Assembly (NCBI GenBank): GCA_003542015.1
Contig: DPLL01000383.1
Location: 1-9,542 of the forward strand
Direction: 5' to 3'
DNA: 9,542 nucleotides
DNA from: Microcoleaceae cyanobacterium UBA9251
GTDB lineage: Bacteria; Cyanobacteriota; Cyanobacteriia; Cyanobacteriales; Microcoleaceae
Part shown: positions 1 to 6,026 of the stretch, one piece after another
Position numbering within the stretch: position 1 is the first letter of the stretch
How the letters are laid out: every line of letters starts with the position of its first letter
Translations under genes and position numbers: made by a program
The notes under the pieces: model-generated
What the model was told of the DNA's origin: nothing
Seen by the model: only the letters and a program-made list of their open reading frames with translations
Database searches by the model: none

Positions 1-236
1 TTGAAGCTTTTAGCCATGAGTCACCCACTATTTTCAACCAATTTAACGAAACGCGGACTCCCGTTCGACCTTTTTACAGGCTGGTCAGTTTTGACAAAAC
101 TGTGGTTGACAAACCAGATAATTAAGCCTTTTTTAGGCATTGGTGTAATCATACTGCCCACAATGTTAATCAGTCAAGTTAAGTATGACTAAGTTTAGTA
201 AATTTTTGGGCAATTTAGTCCATCTCTGAAAACGAG
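1..236. other. Non-coding stretch downstream of the minus-strand cluster
   Basis: No gene is recognised here. The longest open frame (plus strand, 63 codons from a TTG at position 1) has no recognisable family and no upstream sequence to judge. The stretch holds two adjacent hairpins, CAGTTTT-GAC-AAAACTG (86-102) and TGGTT-GACA-AACCA (103-116), sharing the core TTGACAAA in direct orientation 15 bp apart. An outer pairing CTGGT (81-85) with ACCAG (113-117) is also possible. A T-run does not follow the hairpins in either direction, so they are not typical terminators. The minus-strand gene ending at 237 would be transcribed into this region. Confidence 0.5.
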
Positions 237-668
237 CTATTCCGACTGACGTTCCAGAATAGCCTCCATCGTGCTGGTCAAGTAATGACCAGACATAATC
301 CCGCTAGAGTAGTAGTAGCGGTTGTCGTCTACGCGGTGGAGGGTATCAAAACCAGTCCGGCGCAGGCGTTCGTCTCCCAGTACCCAGTAACGCTGCACGA
401 TCGACTGGGGAGCGATCCAACCTTCGCCCTCGACGCGGCCCAGTTCGCTGTGCTGGAGCACAAAAGTATACTGCCGTTCATCGCTGTTGAGGTGTCCTCG
501 GTACTGCAAAATAATCTCTTCGCGATCGCCTCCAGGAAACACGAGCTTCGTCACCATACCGAACCAATCTGTTCGGTTCCAGCTCACTAAAGTTTTGCCT
601 TTTACCGTAATTGGCACGCCATTGCGCTCAATCCAACTTCCTTCGAGCGTCCATTGGCCTGATTCCAT
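237..668 (-). CDS. Conserved beta-rich protein of unknown function
   Basis: This encodes 143 residues from the ATG at 668. The open frame continues upstream to a TTG at 755, but the protein from 668 begins with a compact Met-Glu-Ser-Gly-Gln-Trp sequence that I recall as the usual beginning of cyanobacterial homologues. No strong ribosome binding site precedes either start. There is no signal peptide or membrane segment. Alternating hydrophobic and polar residues and many Trp, Tyr and Gly (GQWTLEGSW near the start, QRYWVLGD and YYYSSGIMSGHYL later) suggest an antiparallel beta structure, perhaps a small barrel of lipocalin/nitrobindin style. That fold is inference. It lies 98 bp downstream of anmK on the same strand and could be co-transcribed, but no link to peptidoglycan recycling is shown. 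Function is unknown. Confidence 0.75.
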   Translation of the reverse strand: MESGQWTLEGSWIERNGVPITVKGKTLVSWNRTDWFGMVTKLVFPGGDREEIILQYRGHLNSDERQYTFVLQHSELGRVEGEGWIAPQSIVQRYWVLGDERLRRTGFDTLHRVDDNRYYYSSGIMSGHYLTSTMEAILERQSE

Positions 669-766
669 TAAAAACGTGTGAGCCACAGTGCTATTCCTAT
701 GCTTTTCCTGCTGGCTAAAATGCTGGTGCAACAACGCACAGCCGTTGTCCCTCAAACTCTATGGTA

Positions 767-1987
767 TCACGCCCAACCGTGCCAACAAGAGTTAATTTCC
801 CCTAAAAGTACAGGAGCGATCGCACCAGTAACTTGAGGCAGATTTCCGGGAATGCCCCGAACTCGCCATGCGGCTAAAACCGCAAAAGCGATCGCCTCTT
901 TAAAATCTACACTCAAGCCCGCCTCGGAGGTAGTCAACACTTGCACTGGATGCAATTGAGCTTGTAATCGGCGTTTTAAGTAGAGATTGTGGCTACCGCC
1001 CCCGCATAGCAAAACTCGATCGGGCATCTGCGGTAAAAAAGTTTGGTAACTGTGAGCGATCGAGGCGACTGTCAATTCTGTCAGAGTAGCCAGCACATCA
1101 GCAGGACTGAGGTTGTAAGCCTGAGCCTCGACCAAACAACGGTTAAAATAGTCTACACCAAACAACTCTCGCCCTGTAGATTTTGGCGGTTTTTGGAGGA
1201 AGAAATCTTGCTGGAGCCAAGATTCCACTAAAGCTTGACAAGGAGTCCCAAGGGCAGCCCAAGCTCCATTTTCGTCGCAAGTTTTAGTTCCACCAGAGAA
1301 GTGCTCCACTGCCAAATCTAACAGGGAATTTCCCGGCCCTGTATCCCAGCCCAAGATGCCATCCCCAAGACGGGAAACCTCTGATTTGTGGGTCTTTTCC
1401 CCTGTTTCGGTGGAAGGCAGATAGGTTACATTGCCAATTCCGCCCAAATTTTGGATGCAGAGATTGCGGTGGGGTTCTGCCAGCAAGTAAGCATCAACTA
1501 TGGGTACTAAAGGTGCTCCTTGACCCCCTGCTGCAATGTCGGCCGATCGAAAGTTGCTCACAGTAGTAATGCCCGTCAATGCCGCAATTAGAGCGCCCCG
1601 CCCTAGTTGCAAGCTGTAGCCCATTTCACAAGTGGCGATCGGTCCTGCATCAAAGCTTTTCCTTTCCGTATTCCCAGCCGGTCGGTGGTAGACAGTTTGA
1701 CCGTGGGAGCCGATTAATTCTGCTTTACCATATTCTGCTTGAATTGTCAAGGCTGCGGTGGCAAATTCTTGGGCGATCGCGTCATCTAATTCTGCTAGTT
1801 CTGCCATTGACAAAGCAGACCCGCTGCAAACTGAGAGAATTTGCGATCGCATTTGGTCAGGATAAGGAAAAGTGCGACCACCGACTAATTGCACTTGCAA
1901 GTCTGTTTGGGAACCGCACACATCTACTAAAGCAGCATCTATGCCATCCACCGAAGTGCCGCTGATCAAACCAATAATGCGAGTCAT
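767..1987 (-). CDS. anmK: Anhydro-N-acetylmuramic acid kinase (AnmK)
   Basis: AnmK is a cytoplasmic enzyme that uses ATP and water to open and phosphorylate 1,6-anhydro-N-acetylmuramic acid, giving MurNAc-6-phosphate in peptidoglycan recycling. The 406-residue product has the family signatures in order: GLISGTSVDGID (6-17, nucleotide binding), GSHGQTVYHRP (93-103), GGQGAPLVP (154-162), NLGGIGN (180-186), GWDTGPGN (213-220, with the probable catalytic Asp215), KSTGRELFG (269-277) and CGGGSHN (328-334). It is slightly longer than typical members (about 370-390 residues), partly because of a polar insertion near residues 191-208. The ATG overlaps the phosphatase stop codon as ATGA. No Shine-Dalgarno sequence precedes it, because the upstream bases are a 7-bp repeat, so translation probably depends on coupling. 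MurQ, the usual next enzyme, is not in the window. Confidence 0.95.
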   Translation of the reverse strand: MTRIIGLISGTSVDGIDAALVDVCGSQTDLQVQLVGGRTFPYPDQMRSQILSVCSGSALSMAELAELDDAIAQEFATAALTIQAEYGKAELIGSHGQTVYHRPAGNTERKSFDAGPIATCEMGYSLQLGRGALIAALTGITTVSNFRSADIAAGGQGAPLVPIVDAYLLAEPHRNLCIQNLGGIGNVTYLPSTETGEKTHKSEVSRLGDGILGWDTGPGNSLLDLAVEHFSGGTKTCDENGAWAALGTPCQALVESWLQQDFFLQKPPKSTGRELFGVDYFNRCLVEAQAYNLSPADVLATLTELTVASIAHSYQTFLPQMPDRVLLCGGGSHNLYLKRRLQAQLHPVQVLTTSEAGLSVDFKEAIAFAVLAAWRVRGIPGNLPQVTGAIAPVLLGEINSCWHGWA

Positions 1988-2775
1988 TCGATTGGAGATT
2001 GGAGATTGGAGATTGGAGATTGGAGATTGCGAGTCGGATGGGTTGATTTTAGGTCGATCGTCACAATCACCACAGTAATATTGTCACGGCCGCCCTTCTC
2101 CTTAGCTGCTTCAATCAAAGCAGTTGCAGCCCCTTCGCAGGCGCGAATAGACTTCAGAGGCCCAGCAATCAAAGGATCGGAAAGTTCCTCAGTCAAGCCG
2201 TCGCTACAGAGCAGCAAGCGATCGCCAGGCTTTACGTCCACCGGGAGAATATCTATCTCACGCAAATCCTCCCGGCCCAAACACTGCGACAAAACGTGAC
2301 GCCAAGGATGATTGCGAGCCTGTTCGGGAGTCAGAGCCTTTCTTTGTACAGCCTGAGCCACCCAAGTCTGGTCTTCAGTAATCTGTTCCAAGTAAGAGCC
2401 ATGCAGTCGGTACAAGCGAGAGTCACCGACATTAGCACAGTAAGGCCGCCCCTCATCCCTAAACACTACGACCACAGCAGTAGTCCCCATATCAGACCGT
2501 TCGGGATGGTTGAGCTGATCCGTCAAAATTGCTTCATTGGCGATTAAAAAAGCTTTTTCCAACAAAAGCGGAGAATCCTCTGGGCCTTCCCAATGTTCCA
2601 GCAGATAAGATTGAATCGCCTCAGTAGCAATCCGGCTGGCTTCTTGACCTCCTGCGTGTCCTCCCATCCCGTCAGCAACTATAAAAAATCGCCCATCCGA
2701 GTCGATGTAGTACGAATCCTGATTTACGGAACGAACTAACCCTGTGTCTGTCTTACCTGCGAAAGAGCGTTTCAT
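1984..2775 (-). CDS. PP2C-family Ser/Thr protein phosphatase
   Basis: This is a soluble Mg/Mn-dependent phosphatase of 263 residues that removes phosphate from Ser/Thr residues of proteins. PP2C motifs run through the sequence: RSVNQD (15-20), DGMGGH (35-40), DMGTT (95-99), VGDSR (116-120), CSDGLTEELSD (190-200) and GGRDNITV (228-235). The probable metal-binding aspartates D20, D35, D192 and D231 are present, so it should be active. The frame stays open to a TTG at 2826, but homologues normally begin close to the ATG at 2775. There is no membrane segment or extra sensor domain, so it is the minimal PrpC/Stp type. Its last 14 or so residues (NLQSPISNLQSPIE) are encoded by a heptanucleotide repeat and look like an unstructured tail outside the catalytic domain. 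It overlaps anmK by 4 nt. No partner kinase of the PknB type is in the window. Confidence 0.93.
   Translation of the reverse strand: MKRSFAGKTDTGLVRSVNQDSYYIDSDGRFFIVADGMGGHAGGQEASRIATEAIQSYLLEHWEGPEDSPLLLEKAFLIANEAILTDQLNHPERSDMGTTAVVVVFRDEGRPYCANVGDSRLYRLHGSYLEQITEDQTWVAQAVQRKALTPEQARNHPWRHVLSQCLGREDLREIDILPVDVKPGDRLLLCSDGLTEELSDPLIAGPLKSIRACEGAATALIEAAKEKGGRDNITVVIVTIDLKSTHPTRNLQSPISNLQSPIE
1994..2028. repeat. Five tandem GGAGATT heptamers at the PP2C/anmK junction
   Basis: Five perfect copies of GGAGATT (AATCTCC on the coding strand) occupy 1994-2028, followed on the left by a partial copy (1989-1993). The array encodes the end of the phosphatase and sits directly upstream of the anmK ATG. 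Seven bases are not a multiple of three and the unit contains no stop, so every frame reads the same cyclic heptapeptide ISNLQSP. The unit number therefore sets which frame emerges at the anmK start. Short tandem heptanucleotide repeats are known in filamentous cyanobacteria, but mostly between genes. Confidence 0.95.
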
Positions 2776-2969
2776 AGATTGCTGGTTGGACTCATGGATC
2801 TTCCAAGGTAGATACAACTCGCGCAACTTTTATGCCGACAACTCTGACTTTCAAGGGGATTTAAAATTGCTTCTCCTCCCCAGAGCCGATCGCGAGTTGC
2901 GCGAAAAATTGCACTTCTTTAACCTTTAATTGTAGATCGTTTTGATGCTACTACTCTCTTAAAATTTGG

Positions 2970-2991
2970 GTTGACAGTTGCGGCCGTCAAC
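2970..2991 (-). terminator. Possible weak terminator hairpin after the ABC1 kinase gene
   Basis: GTTGAC (2970-2975) can pair with GTCAAC (2986-2991) across a 10-base loop, about 20 bp downstream of the ABC1 kinase stop codon. On the minus strand it is followed by CCAAATTTT, a poor U-tract. It could attenuate read-through into the phosphatase gene, or be fortuitous. I see no convincing promoter for the phosphatase in the 236 bp between the two genes (2776-3011), although the spacing leaves room for one. Confidence 0.3.
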
Positions 2992-3011
2992 ATCTGGCTG
3001 CTTCAATTTGC

Positions 3012-4778
3012 TTACGACATTCTATCCAGGCGATCGATCCGCTTAAGCAAGCGCAGCAGAACAAAGCCAGTACCCGCAGCTAGCAAAGCCACCACAACCG
3101 CCGGCCATACTTGATTGCTGACAAACAAAATTGTCGCCGACAAAGTAAAAGCACTCATCATTAAAGTATAATTTGTGCCCATTTGAACGCTGCTAATGCG
3201 CCGCAGCAAACGTTCTGTTTCGGCGGAACGGACGCGAATCCGCAAATCTCCCTGCTCTAGTTTGTCAATAGTCTCCTCAATCCGGCGAGGTAAACCCAAA
3301 GCAGTTGAACTGACTTGGGCCGCCTGACGGCCGAGTTCATTAAAAATACTGCTAGTTGTATCAGGGCCATTTCCATTAGTCATAAGCTGCATGGCAAAAG
3401 GTTGTGCCACCTCCATAAAGTTGAACTGCGGATCTAAACCCCGGCCGACTCCTTCAATGGTCGAAAAAGCTCGCATCACAAAAGTAAAGGTAGCTGGGAA
3501 GCGAAAGGGTTGGTTGTAGGCAATATCGTAAAGGTCGTCGGTAATGGCGCTGACCGATTGATTTTCAAAAGGCTTGTCCATGAAGTTATCCAGCATATAC
3601 TGGATCGATCGCCGCACCGGACTCATATCACCCGTAGGCACTAAAGCCCCCAGATTAATCAAAGAATCCATAATCCGCTGTCCGTCTTTGGCAGCAATGC
3701 CGTAGAGCGTCTCCATCAGTCCTTCGCGGACGTTCGACTGAATTTGCCCCATCATGCCGAAATCGTAGAAAATCAGACCTCCGTCAGCACTAACAGCGAT
3801 ATTACCTGGGTGGGGGTCAGCATGGAAAAAGCCGTCGTTGAGTAACTGCTGCAAATAAGCTTCTGCTCCCTTTTGGGCGATCGACTTGCGATCGATGCCA
3901 GCAGCATCCAAAGCCTCATAGTGGCTAATTTTAATCCCCGGCAGGTACTCCAAAGTCAGCACCCTGGGAGCGGCGTACCGCCAATAAACCCGCGGCACCT
4001 GCACCCAGTCGCAGTTGCGAAAATTGCGACGAAAAGTATCGGCATTCTTGCCTTCATTGATATAATCAATTTCCAGCCAGAGAATGCGGCAGCATTCCTC
4101 ATAAATCCCCATCCAATCTCGGCCGCGGCCCCACTTGGGATGGTTTTGAAAGTAGCGAGCAATACCCTTGAGAATTTGCAAATCTATCTCAAACAGCTTC
4201 CGAAGTCCAGGGCGCTGCACCTTAACCACCACTTCCGGGCCAGAGTGCAGTTGAGCCTTGTGTACCTGGCCCAAACTGGCCGCAGCCAGAGGCACCGGGT
4301 CAAAACTCTGGTAGAGTTCGTGCACAGTCTTGCCCAAATCCTGCTCAACAATTACCTCTAATTGCTCGTAGCTGAAAGCAGGCACCCTATCTTGGAGCTT
4401 AGAAAGTTCCTCGACATACTCTGTGGGGAACAAATCGGCGCGAGTCGAGAATAACTGACCAACTTTAATGAAAGTGGGGCCCAAATCCAGGAGAGTTTCT
4501 CGCACCCAGATAGCCTGAAAGCGCCGTCTAGCAACTTTCTTTTCTTCAGTAACGCCTTTCCAGTAGCTCCAATCTTTGCTGTCGAGCCACAGGGAAGCCA
4601 GCCAGAGCAATACGAAGGCCCAAATGTCGAAGAAGCGTCGCCGACGAGAGTATTTTTCGCGGTTCCAGCGATAAGCTTTACTTTTGTAGGATTTGCCAGG
4701 GGTTTTTGGCAAAACGGCATCGCCAATAAGCTTGGCGGATCGCTGGGAATTAACAGAGTCATCAAGGAGAGCAGACAC
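3012..4778 (-). CDS. ABC1/AarF/UbiB-family atypical protein kinase
   Basis: The 588-residue product has the hallmarks of the ABC1 (UbiB/ADCK) family: KVGQ (105-108) followed by LFSTRADLFP, an alanine-rich loop AAAS (165-168) in place of the glycine loop, VVVKVQRPG with candidate ATP-binding Lys186, EIDYINEGKNA (236-246), HADPHPGN (319-326) and the DFG metal motif (339-341). Two hydrophobic segments fill the last 55 or so residues (about 538-580), giving a C-terminal membrane anchor. A further hydrophobic stretch lies near residues 49-66. Family members are tied to quinone or prenyl-lipid metabolism: UbiB for ubiquinone in proteobacteria, and plastid and cyanobacterial ABC1K proteins for plastoquinone/tocopherol and light-stress responses. 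Which role applies here cannot be read from the sequence. The start is GTG, supported by AGGAA five bases upstream. Confidence 0.94.
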   Translation of the reverse strand: MSALLDDSVNSQRSAKLIGDAVLPKTPGKSYKSKAYRWNREKYSRRRRFFDIWAFVLLWLASLWLDSKDWSYWKGVTEEKKVARRRFQAIWVRETLLDLGPTFIKVGQLFSTRADLFPTEYVEELSKLQDRVPAFSYEQLEVIVEQDLGKTVHELYQSFDPVPLAAASLGQVHKAQLHSGPEVVVKVQRPGLRKLFEIDLQILKGIARYFQNHPKWGRGRDWMGIYEECCRILWLEIDYINEGKNADTFRRNFRNCDWVQVPRVYWRYAAPRVLTLEYLPGIKISHYEALDAAGIDRKSIAQKGAEAYLQQLLNDGFFHADPHPGNIAVSADGGLIFYDFGMMGQIQSNVREGLMETLYGIAAKDGQRIMDSLINLGALVPTGDMSPVRRSIQYMLDNFMDKPFENQSVSAITDDLYDIAYNQPFRFPATFTFVMRAFSTIEGVGRGLDPQFNFMEVAQPFAMQLMTNGNGPDTTSSIFNELGRQAAQVSSTALGLPRRIEETIDKLEQGDLRIRVRSAETERLLRRISSVQMGTNYTLMMSAFTLSATILFVSNQVWPAVVVALLAAGTGFVLLRLLKRIDRLDRMS

Positions 4779-4783
4779 TTGGG

Positions 4784-4788
4784 TTCCT
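4784..4788 (-). promoter_or_regulatory. Ribosome binding site fixing the GTG start of the ABC1 kinase
   Basis: On the minus strand AGGAA lies five bases (CCCAA) before the GTG at 4778-4776. This is the normal Shine-Dalgarno distance and supports GTG rather than a later ATG. Confidence 0.6.
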
Positions 4789-4825
4789 AAATTGCTGATT
4801 TTATGTCGTGGCTTTGATGGGAAGT

Positions 4826-4849
4826 AAGAGCGCAGCGTTTTGCGCTCTT
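4826..4849 (-). terminator. Strong hairpin between the coiled-coil gene and the ABC1 kinase gene
   Basis: AAGAGCGCA (4826-4834) and TGCGCTCTT (4841-4849) form a perfect 9-bp GC-rich stem with a 6-base loop, extendable by two pairs. It lies 35 bp downstream of the stop codon of the small coiled-coil gene and 48 bp upstream of the kinase start. On the minus strand it is followed by ACTTCCC, so it lacks a U-tract. It may be an intrinsic terminator of T-poor type, an mRNA 3'-end stabiliser or a processing site between the two genes. Confidence 0.45.
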
Positions 4850-4883
4850 GCAGTAAGTCAGTTGTTGGGGGTGAGATGGGGCG

Positions 4884-5228
4884 CTAGGGCAAACTGCTGC
4901 GGTAGCGCTGCAATTCTGACCTCACCAGGGCAACTTCGGCGCGCAGCTCATCAATTGTTGCTTGTAAGTCGGCGGGCTGGGTATCTTGAATGGTGGTGGT
5001 GGTGGTGGTGGTGGTTGCAGTGCCGGTGCGGTGCTGCATCGCTGAGTCCGCTTCTCGATTGGCTCGTTCCACGACTCGATCGGTGAACTGCCGCAGTCGC
5101 TGTCTTTGTTCGGCGTCAAATTTGCCGAGTTCTGAGAGGGCGTTGGTTGCGGCGCTTTCTAATTGCTCGTATAGTGCTTCTGCAAGTGCTCTGCCTACAA
5201 AAAACGCATGAACTGGGGGTTTACTCAT
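4884..5228 (-). CDS. Small conserved cyanobacterial protein with poly-Thr linker and coiled coil
   Basis: This encodes 114 residues from the ATG at 5228; the frame remains open to a TTG at 5249, but MSKPPVHAFFVGRALAE is the beginning I recall for this cyanobacterial family. It may correspond to DUF6825 (from memory, unchecked). There is no signal peptide. Residues 1-63 look alpha-helical and charged (GRALAEALYEQLE, FDAEQRQRLRQF). Residues 72-79 are eight consecutive threonines encoded by an ACC microsatellite. Residues 86-110 (DLQATIDELRAEVALVRSE) have heptad spacing and should form a coiled coil, suggesting self-association. The gene precedes the ABC1 kinase by 105 bp on the same strand with a strong hairpin between them. 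Function is unknown. Confidence 0.8.
   Translation of the reverse strand: MSKPPVHAFFVGRALAEALYEQLESAATNALSELGKFDAEQRQRLRQFTDRVVERANREADSAMQHRTGTATTTTTTTTIQDTQPADLQATIDELRAEVALVRSELQRYRSSLP
4992..5015. repeat. (GGT)8 trinucleotide microsatellite coding for poly-Thr
   Basis: Eight uninterrupted GGT units read as ACC on the minus strand and encode Thr72-Thr79 of the coiled-coil protein. All eight codons are identical, which fits replication slippage rather than selection for threonine alone. Unit gain or loss would keep the frame and only change linker length between the helical N-terminus and the coiled coil. Confidence 0.95.
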
Positions 5229-5251
5229 AAAAAAGCTCGGTAAGTGCAAAA

Positions 5252-5380
5252 CTCAGAGTCTTTAGACCTGAGAGGGAAACTCTAAGGGGGACTTTAGTCC
5301 CCGTCAATCCCCTTTCGGGGTTGGAGAGGTATGGTTGCCTCTCCGGTGAGGTATGGTTGCCTCAATCTCCCTTTCGGGGT
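5252..5380. repeat. Cluster of consecutive hairpins with internal direct repeats
   Basis: At least six stem-loops follow one another: CTCAG-A-GTCT-TT-AGAC-CTGAG (5252-5272); GGGGAC-TTTA-GTCCCC (5287-5302); CCCC-TTTC-GGGG (5309-5320); GGAGAGG-TATGGTTG-CCTCTCC (5323-5344); TGAGG-TATGGTTG-CCTCA (5347-5364); CCC-TTTC-GGG (5369-5378). Two elements are duplicated. GAGGTATGGTTGCCTC occurs at 5326-5341 and 5348-5363. TCAATC(T)CCCTTTCGGGGT occurs at 5304-5321 and 5362-5380. The GGGGAC/GTCCCC palindrome resembles short dispersed palindromes that I recall from Oscillatoriales genomes. The block lies in the probable 5' leader of the coiled-coil gene. Confidence 0.75.
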
Positions 5381-5565
5381 AATGCGGTGCACGCTCGCGT
5401 AGTCGAATGTGTTCGCTTCGACCTGGTTATAAAGGCTTGTTAAGCTTGCAGCACTAACGAGAGTGACTTTAAGTTTGTTTAACTGCAAACGATAGAGCGG
5501 AAAACTAGCGTCGCATTCGCCGGTATCGTGACCTAAATAACGTCTCCTCGCGATCGAGGGGTCTG

Positions 5566-5624
5566 GTCAGAACAGCTTGCAATTTCTTACAAGCTCAGTG
5601 GCGTTGACTCCCTGAGTTCCTGAC
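5566..5624. other. Branched secondary-structure element, possible structured RNA
   Basis: GTCAG (5566-5570) pairs with CTGAC (5620-5624), and AAC (5571-5573) with GTT (5616-5618) after a one-base bulge, closing a junction. Inside are AGCTTG (5574-5579) with CAAGCT (5590-5595), and CAG (5596-5598) with CTG (5612-5614), giving a three-way shape. Just upstream CCTCG-CGAT-CGAGG (5546-5559) forms another short arm. The element matches no RNA family I know. The strand is undecided; six As follow on the plus strand, so it is not a plus-strand terminator. Confidence 0.4.
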
Positions 5625-5652
5625 AAAAAATCTCTGTGTGCTTCCGTAACGA

Positions 5653-5658
5653 ATTATA
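5653..5658 (-). promoter_or_regulatory. Perfect TATAAT -10 on the minus strand
   Basis: On the minus strand TATAAT occurs at 5658-5653, without a recognisable TTGACA box 16-18 bp upstream. If used, transcription would start near 5646 and the coiled-coil gene would have a leader of roughly 420 nt carrying the branched fold and the hairpin cluster. It may equally be chance. Confidence 0.25.
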
Positions 5659-5715
5659 ACTTACTTACCCCTGATGGTGCTTTTCTCAAAGAAAGAGAGT
5701 TGGGGGACGATAGCG

Positions 5716-5781
5716 CGATCGCCCGCTGAGGGGCCCAAACCAATCACCTGTTTGAGAGATGCGGTCAAAGGCGGGCGATCG
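5716..5781. repeat. 11-bp perfect inverted repeat built on a HIP1 core
   Basis: CGATCGCCCGC (5716-5726) and its exact complement GCGGGCGATCG (5771-5781) flank 44 bp that contain AAAC...GTTT (5737-5753). In RNA this would be a long GC-rich stem. Partly overlapping it are degenerate direct repeats of the form GATCG(n)GGATG: GATCGGATG (5777-5785), GATCGCTTTGGGATG (5801-5815, including one following base of overlap) and GATCGCTGGGATG (5817-5829). Confidence 0.7.
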
Positions 5782-5960
5782 GATGCTGTGGCCGGGCGAC
5801 GATCGCTTTGGGATGCGATCGCTGGGATGTTGCTAATGTCTCCATCGACCTTAGTAAAGTAGCCTATAGATTTAATCAGCTCAAATAGACCGCCCCAAAA
5901 CTATCGAGGGTTTCACAAATTCATGAGCAATTCAAATTCGGAACAGTAATACAAGTTTTT

Positions 5961-5989
5961 TTGCCTGAGTCTGAAAAATGTGAAATAAT
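5961..5989 (+). promoter_or_regulatory. Candidate ispF promoter
   Basis: TTGCCT (5961-5966) and AATAAT (5984-5989) are separated by 17 bp and match four and five of six bases of the -35 and -10 consensus. Transcription would start near 5996, giving an ispF leader of about 30 nt. Confidence 0.35.
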
Positions 5990-6026
5990 TATCTACTGTC
6001 TACTTTTTTCTAACCCTCAACCTCCC

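Larger units (their letters stand above)
5229..6026. other. Divergent intergenic region of about 800 bp
   Basis: This separates the minus-strand cluster from the plus-strand ispF cluster. No convincing coding gene is seen: small open frames at 5294-5488 (minus, TTG start) and 5674-5862 (plus) have low-complexity or repeat-derived translations. It holds a hairpin-rich block (5252-5380), a further arm GTCGAA-9 nt-TTCGAC near 5402-5422, a branched fold (5566-5624), an isolated minus-strand TATAAT (5653-5658), a HIP1 inverted repeat with direct repeats (5716-5829), and a candidate ispF promoter (5961-5989). I found no tRNA, tmRNA, SRP RNA or riboswitch consensus that I could match. Confidence 0.6.

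Noticed and set aside
1..192. Plus-strand 63-codon open frame starting with TTG at position 1
   Set aside because: No recognisable domain, no upstream context for a start signal, and much of it covers the tandem hairpins.
2828..2854. Minus-strand promoter for the phosphatase (TTGAAA with ATAAAA)
   Set aside because: The spacer is only about 15 bp and the -10 match is poor, so it was not listed as a feature.
5294..5488. Minus-strand 64-codon open frame with TTG start
   Set aside because: It runs through the hairpin and duplicated-repeat block, has no ribosome binding site, and its translation matches nothing I know.
5415..5560. tmRNA-like look: TTCGACCTGG, then GCAAACGAT, then CCTAAATAA and hairpins
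   Set aside because: No tRNA-like ends, no GTTCRANYC arm and no CCA; the putative tag frame hits a stop after seven codons.
5594..5624. Cobalamin-riboswitch-like GCCACTG on the minus strand
   Set aside because: Only the short box matches; the rest of the B12 core is absent and no cobalamin-related gene follows.
5674..5862. Plus-strand 62-codon open frame
   Set aside because: It is largely the translation of HIP1-type repeats (an Arg/Gly/Ala-rich sequence) and lacks a ribosome binding site.
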